Counted from the first letter of the stretch, positions 34,000 through 45,000 are shown. The stretch: 64,000 nt of DNA from Cavia porcellus (GCF_034190915.1 NW_026947506.1:31785748-31849747), one strand, 5' to 3'. Program-made: numbers and translations. Notes: generated from the sequence alone by a model not told the origin.

Positions 34000-34950
34000 G
34001 CCTTCTTGATGTGTATATTAACCGTGAGTCCCTTCTCTTGAGCTGTCACTATCAATCATGTTGCGCCTAATTTAACAACCCTGCTTAGTGATTTCCAACT
34101 CTACATTAAACCAATGTCTCCAAAAGTCTTTATAGGCTCTTAACCCACTAAAAATATCTTTTAATTATACTTTTAGCTGGTACATAAAAACAAAATTATA
34201 CATGTTGATGGGGCCCCACTTGATTTTTTTTCAGTACATTATATAATGTTTAGATCAAGCATTTCCATCTCCTCTTACACTGGTCATTTCATTATGGTTA
34301 AAACATGGCAGTAGAGTCAGATGTAGAAGAGCAAAAAATTTTGTCGGTGCACTGGAGACCTGAACGAACCAGTCAAAGGCCTGGAGCCCGTGGCAATGTC
34401 CTGTGCAAGTTCATATCAGGAGGCAAAGGATCCTTGAAAGGAGACCAGGAGACCTACACCAGAAAGACACAAAGGCCCCTGCTGTAGGCTGAAGAGTCTG
34501 TGCTCAAAGGCTGAAGGATCTGAGCCAGAAGATGCGGGATCTGCACTGGAAGCCAGGACATGATGCTCAAGATGAAGATGAATACAGAAGCTGCCCAGAA
34601 GAAAGAAAAGAGCTGAACTGCCTCCAGAGAAAAGCAGTGGAAACCAACCTCCTCCCAGGAAGATCATGGCTTTCATGGTTGTTGGTGTAGTGGCTCTTGG
34701 TCTGAGCCCTACAAAAATAACTTGAAAGTACTGTCAGCTCCTTGTGAGGTGACCAGGATATCTATCATTGGCTAAATATCAAGGGACAACTTCAGTGGAA
34801 ATGTATTATCACGTCAGCCCTCTCTGGCAATTTCACAGCCTTGCTGGACATCGACCACGGTAGGTAGGTGTGGAAGCAGTGCTCCAACATAGCCATCCCA
34901 GGCTTCTTGGAGAGGTAAGCTCAAGTTAGCTTGCCAAGGAGGAAATTACT
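34000..34950. other. Unique-looking stretch, no gene recognised
   Basis: Contains a 60-codon open stretch at 34305-34487 (MAVESDVEEQKILSVHWRPE) followed by purine-rich sequence. I recognise no protein family, and there are no convincing splice sites. Confidence 0.4.
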
Positions 34951-34956
34951 AAGGAT

Positions 34957-35050
34957 CAGGGGAAGAGAAGAGAAGAGGAGGGGAGAGGAGGAGAAGGGAG
35001 GGGAGGGGAGAGGAGGGGAGGGGAGGAGAGGAAAGGAGAGGAGAGGAGAT
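34957..35050 (+). repeat. GA-rich simple repeat (GGGGA/GGAGA)n
   Basis: Pure purine strand of irregular GGGGA, GAGGA and GAGGAGA units over about 90 bases. Such polypurine tracts can form triplex structures in principle; nothing more is seen here. Confidence 0.9.
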
Positions 35051-35199
35051 CGTGTTTCTTAGCTGACAGACAACCTTTGGTGGCTGGGTGTGGAGAGGGG
35101 CATGACTAGTGCTTTTGGGAAGTAGCTACCATGAAGATGATTAATTACATGTCCCCACCAGCGGTTGACAGTAACATTAATAATAAATATCAAGGAGCC

Positions 35200-35392
35200 A
35201 GCCATGGTGGTGGACTCCTGTAATCCTAACACTCTGGGAGGCTGAGAGCCAGGATTACAAGTTTCAGCACAGACTTGCTATCTTGGCAACTTAACAGCAG
35301 CCTGTTAAAAAATGCAAAATAAAGAAGGGTGCACATAGCTCAGTGCAAAGGCCATGGGTTCAGTTCCCCCATACAGCAAAACAAACAAGCCA
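35200..35392 (+). mobile_element. B1-dID SINE
   Basis: GCCATGGTGGTGGACTCCTG, AACACTCTGGGAGGCTGAGA, A-rich linker, then dID: GCACATAGCTCAGTGCAAAG, CATGGGTTCAGTTCCCCCAT. Confidence 0.85.
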
Positions 35393-36440
35393 AGGGAAGA
35401 GTCCAACAGAATGTGGAACAACTTGCGGGGGTAAAAGTGGGCTGTGACTCTGAATATACAGGGCCAGATACTTGGGTCACAAACACAGTAGGGCTTGGAG
35501 AAGCAAATCCGGGAAAAATGAGGATTGAGTAATTCATGCCTTTATTTACAACAATTCAGCAAACAACTCAGACAAATACAACTCAAATCTTTCATTCCAG
35601 GAAACTGAGTTTAGTGGCATTGCCTTAACTACCGTAGGGTCAGAGGTTGCCAGGGGAACAGAAGTCCTCACCCAGGAGGTGGTATGTGAATGGACCACAA
35701 GGGAAGAATGGGATGTTTCCTGGTGGGTACTGCAGGGACCGTGGGGGAATTCCCGGAAGCCAGGCAGGATGCGTGAAACAATGGCGCCACATCGGAGTAG
35801 CTGGGATGCGGTGTGCAGGGAGAGAGGCTTGAGCGAAGCCAGAAGCCACGTTGCAAAGATTCAGCAGTGCTGTACTAAACAGCACGGATTAGTCCTGAGA
35901 GCAAAGAAGGCGAGACTAAGCGGTATCCACACCTGGAGCTGAGGGCAGGGCATCCTAGTTAGGGGAAGTGAGCAGGAGCCAGAGGCTCTGCTAGGAGCCC
36001 TTCACAGCCATCAAGGTTCACAGGAGGAGAGGAAAGCGCAGGGAGAGGACGTTAGTTAGGGAGGGTCAGTGACGCAGGTGGTAAAGGAATTTACCCAAAG
36101 AGAACGAGGGTTTGTTCAGATCAGAAGCCCTATCACGGGGACAGTGGGAGAGTTTCCAGAAAGGAATTGTGCACAAGGGTGAAAGGTCAGAGTTTTATAA
36201 AGGACTGAAGACATGGGAAAGATGGGAGTTAGCAAATACAGTATGTTGGAAATGCATTTCCTGGGCCTCTCGTTCCTTGTAAATCTCCCCAAAACACCTG
36301 CATCATAGGGGAGGCTGTACATGAAAGCTGCAAATGGACAGGGTCGCAGAAGGCCCTTCTCACTGGGAGATTTATTTTTATCTCATGGTGCTTTGGGTCA
36401 GTGTTAGTGCATTCTCTTATGACTTTGCTTTAAGGGGATG
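35392..36440. other. GC-moderate unique stretch, no gene recognised
   Basis: Several overlapping open stretches of 60-90 codons on both strands at 35640-35940, reflecting GC-rich composition and not a recognisable protein. It could be an old LTR, but no end structure was confirmed. Confidence 0.35.
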
Positions 36441-36605
36441 GACTTTGCTGCTCTGGGAGGCTGAGGCAGGATTACAAATTCAAGGCCAGTTTAGGCATTT
36501 TATCAATTTAGTGAGACCCTGTCTCAAAAAAATAATAAAAAGGGGATGGGGTTACAGCACAGTCTAGTGTCATGGGTTCAATCCCTAGTACAGCTTTTAA
36601 AAAAG
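36440..36605 (+). mobile_element. B1-dID SINE
   Basis: CTGGGAGGCTGAGGCAGGAT, ATTCAAGGCCAGTTTAGGC, GTGAGACCCTGTCTCAAAA, linker, then dID: GGGGTTACAGCACAGTCTAG, ATGGGTTCAATCCCTAGTAC. It lies about 350 bases before the olfactory receptor. Confidence 0.88.
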
Positions 36606-36958
36606 TGTGTGATGGGGAGGAACAGGAGGAAAGGGCTGGTGAGAACTGGGAGTACAGGAGTGACAGGGCTCAAGAAGAAACCAGGACTTCTGGAATCACA
36701 CAGGGCATGGGACACCAGCAGGAATGGTAACAATGGCGTGGCACAGCTGAGTTCTCAGAGGATGTTAGACAGCAGAGGAAGAGGGTGGCAAGTACCAAGT
36801 CTCCAGGGAAGTAGAGAGGGGCCTGGGAGCAAGGACTAGACCCCAGAGGCCTGGCATAAGGTTCTCAGGCTCGAGAGCACCACAGACCCACTTCCTGGGA
36901 GAGCAGAGTCCCTTTGACCCTGCCTGGCCCACGGGCCTGTCTTCCCTCAGGTCCTCCC

Positions 36959-37935
36959 GTGAGCCCCTGGCCTGAGTCCAACTGGACTGCACCACAGGAG
37001 TTCATCATCCTGGGCTTCTCCGGGTGGCCCCCGGGCCTCCGAGTGCTGCTCTTCACCCTGCTCCTGCCGCTCTACCTGGCCACACTGGCAGGGAACCTGC
37101 TCATCCTGGGGCTGGCCCTGGCCGAGCCTGCACTGCACACCCCCATGTACTTCTTCCTGGGTGCACTGTCGGCTGTGGAGGTGGCCTACACGCTGGTGCT
37201 CACCCCGCGCATGCTGGCCGGCTTCCTCCTGCCTCCCGGGGGCCAGGCTGTGGCCCCTGCCACCTGTGCTGCCCAGATGGGCCTTTTTGTGGCTCTGGGC
37301 GGCTCTGAGTGTCTGCTGCTGGCCGCCATGGCCCTGGATCGCTACCTGGCCATCTGCCGCCCTCTCTCCTACCCTCAGCTTATGACCACAGAGGTCTGCT
37401 GGGCCTTCTGGCCTGCTGCTGCATGGCAGGCTCAGTCTTGGCGGCCAGCCTCACCACCGCCATATTCCAGCTGCCCTTCTGCCACGGTGGCCTTGTCAAC
37501 CACGTCTTCTGTGACCTCCCCGCCGTGCTGGTGCTGGCCTGTGGAAACCGGGAGCTGCAGGAGAACGTGCTCCTGGTGGCCTGCCTGCTGCTGCTGGTGC
37601 TGCCCTTGTTCCTGATCCTCCTGTCCTACACCAAGGTGATTGTGGTCATCCTGGGAGTTGGGGATGCTGCAGGCCGCCACAAGGCCTTCAACACTGTGGC
37701 GTCCCATCTCACGGTGGCCGTGCTCCACTATGGCTGTGCCACAGCCATGTACGCCAGGCCCCTGAGCAGCAGCTCCCTGGAGGAGGACAAGCTGGTGTCG
37801 CTCGTCTACATCAACCTCACCCCGCTGCTGTACCCAGCCATATACACACTGCGCAACAGGGACATGCAGGGGGCCCTGCAGAGGGCCCTCAGCCAGAGGA
37901 CACTGGGGGAGGCCCACCAGGGGGAGCTAACCTAA
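36959..37935 (+). pseudogene. Class II olfactory receptor, disrupted (OR family 6/10-like)
   Basis: Seven-transmembrane odorant receptor. In order: an N-glycosylation site near the start (SNWTAPQEFIILGFSG), TM1 with GNLLILG, then HTPMYFFLGALSAVEV, EC1 cysteine, MALDRYLAICRPLSYPQLMT at the TM3/IC2 boundary, the EC2 block FCHGGLVNHVFCDLPAVLVLACG, KAFNTVASHLTVAVLHYGCA before and in TM6, and TPLLYPAIYTLRN in TM7; TAA at 37933-37935. Total about 325 codons, normal for the family. Lesions: no in-frame ATG between a TAA at 36857 and the PMYFF motif, with GTG at 36959 where Met is expected; one base missing near 37395-37410 (start of TM4); and Tyr for Asn in the TM7 NPxIY motif. A polypyrimidine-AG at 36938-36950 could be a splice acceptor. 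Family number is a guess. Confidence 0.9.
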
Positions 37936-39330
37936 CCCAGATTGCCCTGCTGATGGGGATCTCCCCATTCCAGAGCTGTCTGAGGCTCCAGGGTGCTCCC
38001 TGGAAAGGAATTTGTGGGTGGCATCTGAAGACCTCAAAATCCCACACTTCCAGAGCTCAGTATCTGCTGGCATTTTGAACCTGACAGTTTTTTGTTGTAG
38101 GGGACACTCTATACCACAGGGTTTGCAGCCGCCTCACTTACTAGATGGCTCCCCTAAGACTTCACAACCATAAATGTTACTGGAGGACTAGGGTATGACT
38201 CAGTGGTAGAGCAAGGCACAAGGCCCTGTGTGCAGCCTGAAAAGAAGTCACTGGACAGTACCCATAGGCTCCCCGGGGGAAAACACCTGCTAGCCGAGAA
38301 CTGTTGCTCTACGCCTAGCCACGTGGTGTCTTCCGAAGAGAACCAAGAGCTGCTGGACAAGTAGGCAGAAGCATTCCTGACAGAAGACTGGGAACAAATG
38401 CCAGCCAGTGTGCGCAAGGTAAAAACAACTCAGAGAGGACTCCCAAGTCAGCCACCCAGGCCCAAGTGTGACTGTGTTACACTTGCAAGTAGCGAAGGCT
38501 GCTCGGAGGTGACCTCCCTAAGCTGGGTTTCAGCTCACTCAGTGCATCTGGCTGGGGCTGTGTCTTCCTGAAAACAGGTGGCTGACAATGGACTGGCAGT
38601 GTTAGTCACCAGAGGGCATGGCTGAGCTCAGACAGATGAATGGAGATCCTACAGGGCTAAGATGTAAGACAGCATCAGCACTGAGGCCTGCCTGGCTCCA
38701 GAGGGAAATCCCTCCCCAGAACAGGCTGCAGAGCAGGTTACTCATTAACTGTAAGCTAAGTCGGGCTGTTCCTGTCCCTTCCACAAGAATGCTTTGTTCC
38801 CTGTTACAAGCCTTGCCTCTTGTTTAGCGCATCCAGCCACGATCCCCTCACCATCTTCCTCAATGAATAAATACCAAGGTCTGGGGTCTCATGGCCTTTT
38901 GTTCCCAGAGCATAACTGGTTGTCTCTGATCCCTGTGGCACCCTGATTTTGTCTCTCACTCTTTCTTCCCACCATGCATCATAACTCCAGACAGTGGATT
39001 GGAGCCCACTGCAGGAGTTCTGGTAACTTGTGGCATATTTACATCATGAAACACAATAATACCTTGTTCTTGCATCTCAAACTCTGCATTGGGTGATGAA
39101 CTCAAACATGGTCATCTTCTGCAGAATTGTGGAATGAATTCAGTTCATGAACCAAGGTAACAATGTAGTACACAGCTGTTAAAAAGGATGAACTACACCT
39201 ATCAACTAAAAAGGACACCACGGGTATAATAGTAAGTCTAAGATGTGAGACCCAGAAAACACTTACCATGTTGTTCTACTCAAAGGGCAATGACAAACTA
39301 ATTCATGGTGGCTAGTGTCCTAAAAATGCC
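37936..39330. other. Downstream of OR: ID fragment, possible LTR, old L1 scraps
   Basis: 38177-38240 is a short ID SINE piece (GACTAGGGTATGACTCAGTG). 38480-38960 could be an LTR: it has AATGAATAAATACCAAGGTC near 38862 and GATTTTGTCTCTCACTCTTT at 38946, but the family is not identified. 39140-39270 (CAGCTGTTAAAAAGGATGAA) resembles the end of ancient L1 ORF2. No coding gene seen. Confidence 0.35.
38177..38240 (+). mobile_element. ID SINE fragment
   Basis: GACTAGGGTATGACTCAGTG, GTAGAGCAAGGCACAAGGCC, CTGTGTGCAGCCTG: the tRNA-like half only, without an obvious A-tail. Confidence 0.55.
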
Positions 39331-39798
39331 TACCTGGCCACCACTGGAAAGCTTCCTGCAGGAATCCAGCTTAGGCAGAGAGATACAACCAGACCAAGCC
39401 CTGTGTCTCTGCCACCACAGCTAGAAACCTTTCCTTCCTCTCCTAGACAACCAGTGGGGACAGGGAGAAAAAAAAAACAGCTATGCCCCAGGTGCATGCA
39501 GGCTGCCATTAGAGATGCTTGCTTCCTTTGGGCAGCCAGCACCCACCAGGAGAATCAGACAAACACACCTGTGTGCATGCCACCATTGTGGGAGTCTCAG
39601 TGTAGATACATAGACTGAGAGAGGCAGCAGCCCTCCACCACACACCCCTGGCTATCAGGGAAGCCTAAGTATAGCTGCCCAGGTCTGGAGAAGCCTGTCC
39701 CACACCCTCGGGCCCCATTCTTCCACACCAAGGAGGGGCAGCGAATGTCAGAAGTGCCTGGAACCCCACAACCAGCTTGTTGGCAGGAACCCAGGAGA

Positions 39799-40790
39799 AT
39801 GTCAAATGAAGGAGCAAAAGACAATTTCAGACCTCCAGCCCACACAGAACAAGTCTGCGAGATATGACCATGGAAGTCACACACCTGAAATCTGAGAAGC
39901 TAATAACTGAAGTAAACTGACAGTAAAAGTAGTCACAGAAAAATAATACCTCAAAGAAAAGAAGAAATCACAAACATAATGGAAGAATTGCTGAGCATAT
40001 CTAAAGATAGAGATACAAAAGAGGAGCATAGGAAAATGACAGAAACCTTGACTGAACAATATAGAAAGAAACTGCAATGCATGCAACAGGTTCAAAGAGA
40101 GATCCACAAAATTAAAGTCAATCGAGAGCTGGCAAAACAGTTGAAAGTGACTAAAGATAGTCTTGCAGACCTTGAAGACAAGTTTGCAGCTAGCAATCAG
40201 GAAAGCAAAGAACTCTTTAAAAATAACAAGGAAACAAATAATTCAATGGCTGCAAGATGATGCAAAGAAAACTAATGTAACAATAACAAATATCAGCAGA
40301 AAAGCAGGGATCAACACGTATGACATAAAAAGACTATCTGCAGGAGTAATAGCAGAACACTTCTCAACGTGGGAAAAGGATCTGGCATACGATAAGGCAT
40401 ATAGAATTTCAACTAGCCATAACCAAAATAAATCTACACCCACACATATAATAATCAAGATCACACAAATTCAACACAAGAACAGAATACTAAAAGCTAT
40501 TAGAGAAAAGAAACAGATCACCTATAAAGGAAAACCCATCAGAATCTTGGCAGGCTTCTTAACACAAATCATCAAGTCAAGAAGAAGGTGGAGTGAAGTA
40601 TTTTAAGTCCTGAAAGAAAAAAAACTTCCAACCCAGACTGATGTACCCTGAAAAACTATCTTTCAAAACTGATGGAAAAATAAGGTACTTCCATGATAAA
40701 GAACAACTGAAGGAATTCAAGACCAACAAGCAACCCTACAGATAGTGCTGAAGGTTATGTTAGAGAGAGATAAAGATGACTATGGTTCCA
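39799..40790 (+). pseudogene. L1 ORF1 remnant in internally deleted L1
   Basis: ATG at 39799 aligns with the ORF1 start of copy 2 (following residues parallel EPQTSSP). The coiled-coil part is open at 39979-40260 (QYRKKLQCMQQVQREIHKIK, DLEDKFAASNQESKELFKNN). A frameshift near 40240 leads to the RNA-binding part at 40163-40606 ([34 protein letters not shown]) and then a TAA. The C-terminal domain continues out of frame (YPEKLSFKTDGKIRYF-like) to about 40790. Confidence 0.85.
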
Positions 40791-41239
40791 GCAACAGAGG
40801 CAGAGAGAGATAACCAAACAGGACAAGCAACTGAATGAAGGGGAAAGTGGAGGGTCAACAGCAGGAGGAGTATGGAAGAGACAAACCAATGTATACCGGT
40901 TGTAACCATTAATGTAGAAGGCCTCAGGTCAGCAATAACAAGAAACACAGGGAGAGTGGATTAAGAAATAAGATCCACCAATATGCTGAATATAAGAAAC
41001 ACATTTAACTCAAAAGGAAATTCATAGACTAAAATCAAAGGAGAGAAAATAATTGTTCCACATGACAGGAGACCAGAAAAAAGCAAGGATAACTTGCCCA
41101 GAAACCACAGACTGAATAAGAAAGATAACGGTATTTTCATAAAATGGATAGCTACTCAGCTATAAAATAGGATAATCTTAAGGCTCTTGTAGGTAAATAC
41201 ATACATTTAGGAGATCATGATCATGGGTGAAATGGTTTG

Positions 41240-41801
41240 GACTCACACAGCTGAACACTGAGTTATCTCCCTATCATAAAAAAGTAAAACAGTTAGTGGG
41301 ATCAAATAAAGCACAAGAGACCTAAAATGGTAGGGGAGGAAATACCTAAAAAGGGGAAGTGGTAATCACTATTAATTTCCTATTATCTTGCTTTAAATTC
41401 TTATATTATTTTCATAATTTTTTAGGTTTAATTTTATTGTCTCTTGTTCTGTTAGATTTTACTGTGTCTCATGGTATGGGCAGCTACTTTGAAGGTAACA
41501 GAATGTATTATTGTAGCCATTGTTGATTTTTTTATAATCTTGTTTTGAAGTCCTATAATGCTTTCATTCTTTTGTTTTGATTGGATTATTCTGTTTTGCT
41601 TTATTTCATTTTATTATGTGTGATGGTATGGACAGCTATTTTGAAGAAAACAAGAGACATTATGATAGATGATAGCCAGTTGTTTTCCCGTTGTCTTCTT
41701 TTGAAGTCCTATATTGCATGCATTGTTCTGTTCTTATTTGCTTTATTTGGTTTGGTTTGGTTTGATTCTCTTTAACATAAAATAAAATTTAAAAAAAAAT
41801 G
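41240..41801 (+). other. L1 3'UTR with tandem modules and A-tail
   Basis: Two clear copies of a module about 155 bases apart: CATGGTATGGGCAGCTACTT near 41470 and GATGGTATGGACAGCTATTT near 41624, each followed by a TTTTGAAGTCCTATA word. Ends AAAATAAAATTT plus an A-run at 41780-41801. This is the sense orientation of the modules in the young minus-strand copies. Confidence 0.8.
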
Positions 41802-42385
41802 CTTACCTGGGTTTGAGGAGCAGGCGGGGGGATAGGGCAAATAGTCTAGGTGCAGGAAGAGTTCTGTACTTTGGTTTGGCTCGAAATAATACGAGTATGT
41901 ACATGTGCAAATGTTTATCAAGAGGTACATTGAAGACTTGTGTCCTTTAAGATGTGTAAAATAAACTACAGCTAATTCCAACTATTTACAAGATGCAGCA
42001 AGCCTTCGCCCACTCCGGCCTGTCATGCTGTTGGATGGCCCTGGTGTGCCCAGTTCTTGCTTGTGAAAATCCCTAAGATTCTGGGATCTACCCTAATACT
42101 GCTTTCCTCTGAGAAGCGCTCCTGGGTACCTACACATCAGGTACCCAGTTAATTTTAGCAACTACTTCAGTAAACACCCAGCCATTATTAGAGTGTGAAC
42201 TCTTTAAAGGCAGGTTTTCAGGTAATCTTATTTTCAAGATCCATGAATTTGACAGCTTTTAGTATTTGATGGAGGACTAAACCACAGAAAAGCTCTGGGT
42301 TATTTGGCGATTTAAAAGATTGTGCCCTTTGGGACAGAGCTCTGGAACCATACTGAGAGAAGAACATGTGCCTTGTAGTCTTTCT
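41802..42385. other. Unique-looking stretch; possible L2 fragment
   Basis: No gene recognised. TAGAGTGTGAACTCTTTAAA and GGCAGGTTTTC near 42190-42220 resemble an L2 3' end. Confidence 0.3.
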
Positions 42386-42570
42386 TTCTTTTCTTCCCTT
42401 TCCACTTCTCTTTGTACTGGAAACTGAACCCAGGGCCTTCACCCTGAGCTATATGCCCAGCCTTTTATATCTTGCTAAATTGCCCACGGTGAGCCCCAAC
42501 TTTCCAGCCACCAGCCTCAGCCTCCCAGAGTAATGGGGTTACAGGTGTGTACCATCTTGTCCAGCTCCTG
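42385..42570 (-). mobile_element. B1-dID SINE
   Basis: TGAACCCAGGGCCTTCACCC, GAGCTATATGCCCAGCC, CTTGCTAAATTGCCCACGG, CTCAGCCTCCCAGAGTAATG, GGTGTGTACCATCTTGTCC. Confidence 0.88.
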
Positions 42571-42910
42571 GAGTCTCCTTGGGAGGCACATCAGAGCCAG
42601 CTGTGAGGAATCTGTCAGCTTGGTAGTTGTTGGACCCAACTTACTGATGCCAACGCACTCTGAAAACAAAGGTTTGTAAGTTGGTATAAATAACAGTTTT
42701 CCAAAAATCTGAGAAGACCAAGCCCAGAATGCAAAATTCCATGGAACTTTTCCCTAAGATGTTACTAACAACTGTCCTCAGCCTAAAGACACCCCCTGAA
42801 GGCCCTAAAAGTTTTAGGGCAGCATCAGCGCAGGTAAATTCTGCCTCCCACCTGGCCTAACGACTGTGTAACTCTGCGAATGCTGACTTGGAACCCAGGG
42901 AGCACTGTAC

Positions 42911-43003
42911 CTGGTTGGGCGCGATGGTGCCAGTGCTGACACAGAAGTCTCTGGAAAGTTCTTTCGGGATCACCACCAGCCTTGCCTTTTGCTTCTCTGG
43001 TAC
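42911..43003 (-). CDS. Candidate internal coding exon of unidentified gene (93 nt, phase 0-0)
   Basis: Read on the minus strand, a strong acceptor (TTTCTGTCTGTTTCAG) is followed by 93 bases open in one frame and then CAACCAG with a GTACAG donor. The product is 31 residues beginning VPEKQKARLVVIPKEL and ending STGTIAPNQ. Exact divisibility by three and good sites at both ends argue for a real or recently real exon. I do not recognise the protein. No companion exon could be identified nearby. It lies 3' of the zinc-finger block on the same strand, so it is unlikely to belong to a standard KRAB zinc-finger gene. Confidence 0.5.
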
Positions 43004-43075
43004 CTGAAACAGACAGAAACCTCAGCCTCCCCCCACAGGTAAAAGGACAGTGGTTTCCCTCAAGTTGGATTTAGG

Positions 43076-43330
43076 AGGTTTTTTTTCTTTTAAAACTTTA
43101 TTTGTAAAAGCAGTTTCAAGTTTACAACACAACTGGGAGAAAGGTACAGAAAGTTCCCTGACCTGCAGCTGCACACACACAAGAATCCACATGGGAATCC
43201 TGAGAAACCTGGCTCAAGGGGTCGTCTCCCCAGAACATCTCATCTTTGCTCCCGTAAGTTGTTTCAAAGACCACAGCACACTCTGATGCTAACTGCTCTG
43301 TTTTTCACTCAGAACATGAATAGGGCCAGT
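43076..43330 (-). mobile_element. Ancient L1M 3' end
   Basis: TTAAAACTTTATTTGTAAAA, TTTCAAGTTTACAACACAAC, GAAAGGTACAGAAAGTTCCC, then ACATCTCATCTTTGCTCCCG. These follow the antisense order of ancient mammalian L1 3' ends. Confidence 0.5.
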
Positions 43331-44235
43331 TCAAAACTCAATCAAGATGTAGCTCAATGCCTTCAAGGTAAGGTCTCATCTACACACGCCCAGGGAGAGA
43401 GGCACAAGCTTTCCCTCTGTCTGCTCCTTCCCTGTACACAGACTTTGGAGAATCCTGGAGTTGAGTTATTTGGCTACCAATTCTTTTCCCTGTGTGGACT
43501 CAAAGCCTTAATCCTCTAGCAGTTGACCCACAGGGTTTGGGTTTGCAAAGCGAGACCCCCACGGCAGCTTCCGCACACAGCAGGCATCTGCAAACTGACT
43601 TGGAGGTGAATTTTGCATTTAAAACATCAGCATTTTATTCTACTCCATTTGTAGCTGTTTTTTCTGATGCTTTTTGCTTTAGCGCATCTACCACATTTCC
43701 TAAAGGGAACCCTGACCTCACCCGTTTCATACATACCCTTTATCTGGCTGACTGAGAGAGAGTAGATGTCACAAAATTGTTAAGCTTCCAGGTTTCGGGC
43801 TCTGGAGTCACAGGTGGTACCTTTCATGGACTACTACTTAATAAATTCCTATTTTCCTTTATAAACTACAAAGAAAGAGGGTATTATTTAGTGTAGAAAG
43901 TCTTGATAGATATTTTTCGACGTTTGGTGTGTAGGTCTACAAACTGAAAATTATGCTCAGCTCACCAATGCAACTCAAAAATAAATACTCTATTTTGGTA
44001 GCAAACTCAGGAACATAAATAACCCTGTGCACCATCGGAAGTGTTGTGATGTTTATGGTACCTGCTGTCTTGGTGATACAGTTTATTCCCTCACTTGAAA
44101 TCTTAATGTCCACAGTTCACACAGATACCCTTCATCATCACGAATATCAGGTAAAAATAGATCACTGTTCACCAGTGCCATCTTCCTGCAGGTGCTGTGT
44201 TGGGAGTTTTGCCTCCCTCTCCTGCCCCAGTGTGG
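43330..44235. other. Non-repetitive stretch, no gene recognised
   Basis: Short open stretches without known motifs. It lies between the L1M fragment and the zinc-finger block. Confidence 0.4.
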
Positions 44236-45000
44236 TCATCCCTGCTGTGTGGCTCCAGGGGTGCAGATGAGATTGGCCTTCTCAGAAGAGACCAAGCACT
44301 GGGAGAGCTTCGTGCTCAAACACATGTGCTGACTGAGGCCCAGACAGTTCTGGGAGAAGGCCTTGCAGCACTCAGCTGGGCCACAGGGCTTCTCTGGTGT
44401 GCATCTGCTTCTGTGTGGGTGCTGGAGGAGGTTCGACTTCTGGAACAAGGCTGAGTGCGCACCTGCGGCATCATCTGCATCATGTCCGCGCAGCTTTCCT
44501 TGCATTCTGGGCCCCTGCAGGGTTTTGGTCCCATGGGGCCCGGCTCTGGTCCTCAGCAACTGTGGGGGCCCCCACCTTGTCCCTAAAGTGTACCTGAGAT
44601 GCACAACCAGCTTGGTGTGGCCAAAGAAGGCCTCTCTGTACTTGGTACACGTATGGGCCCTCCTGCCACCCTGCTCTGTGGCTGTGTGCTGGCTTAAAAC
44701 TCATCTGCACTGCACGCATTTGGCAGGAGGGCTGTGTCTGTCACACTCAAACCTCCTGGGCAGGAAGGTGTTGGGACTTCTCCCTGCAGGAGTCACCTGT
44801 GGGCACCTGCTGTCTAGATAGATTGGAGCTTGGGTTCTGTGGGAATTTTGTTCTGAGTTCACCATCATCTTGGGGTCCCACATCGGCCAGCTGCTTTTCA
44901 TCAGAGCCTGGAACTTGCCCCAGCTGCCTGTCTTGGTGTTCCTGCTTGGATATCAACCTGCCAAACTTGGATATCAACTTGCCAAACTTCTAGAAAGAAC
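44236..45000 (-). pseudogene. C2H2 zinc-finger exon, degenerate (KRAB-ZNF type)
   Basis: Minus-strand frames contain decayed C2H2 fingers and linkers: HTCTKYREAFFGHTKLVVHL (second Cys changed to Tyr), then FQKSNLLQHPHRSR, CTPEKPCGPAECCKAFSQ and LGLSQHM. Here TPEKP is a worn TGEKP linker and CCKAFSQ a worn CGKAFSQ. The fingers are spread over several frames with stops between them, so the exon is dead. A 21-base tandem duplication sits near its 5' end (44946-44987). It belongs with the KRAB-A remnant 4.5 kb upstream on the same strand. Such proteins normally repress transposons by recruiting TRIM28. Confidence 0.65.
44946..44987 (+). repeat. 21-bp tandem duplication
   Basis: Two adjacent copies of a unit starting TTGGATATCAAC and ending TGCCAAAC, differing by one base (CCTG versus CTTG). 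Confidence 0.9.

Larger units (their letters stand above)
39330..41801 (+). mobile_element. L1 with large internal deletion
   Basis: Plus-strand L1 with a probable 5'UTR (39330-39798), ORF1, the first part of ORF2 (about 40880-41090), then directly the ORF2 C-terminal region (GCTACTCAGCTATAAAATAG near 41150), a modular 3'UTR (41240-41780) and an A-rich end. Compared with copy 2, about 3 kb of ORF2 from inside the endonuclease to near the C-terminus is missing. The junction is near 41090-41110. Confidence 0.82.

Noticed and set aside
36914..36958. Upstream extension of the receptor from TTG at 36914
   Set aside because: TTG is not a credible mammalian start here; the family alignment places the N-terminus at about 36959.
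37432..37917. 161-codon minus-strand frame opposite the olfactory receptor
   Set aside because: It is the antisense shadow of GC-rich receptor DNA, rich in Gln/His/Gly with no motif.
44363..44821. 152-codon plus-strand frame (MQHSAGPQGFSGVHLLLCGC)
   Set aside because: It is antisense to the zinc-finger relic, whose minus-strand motifs explain the region.
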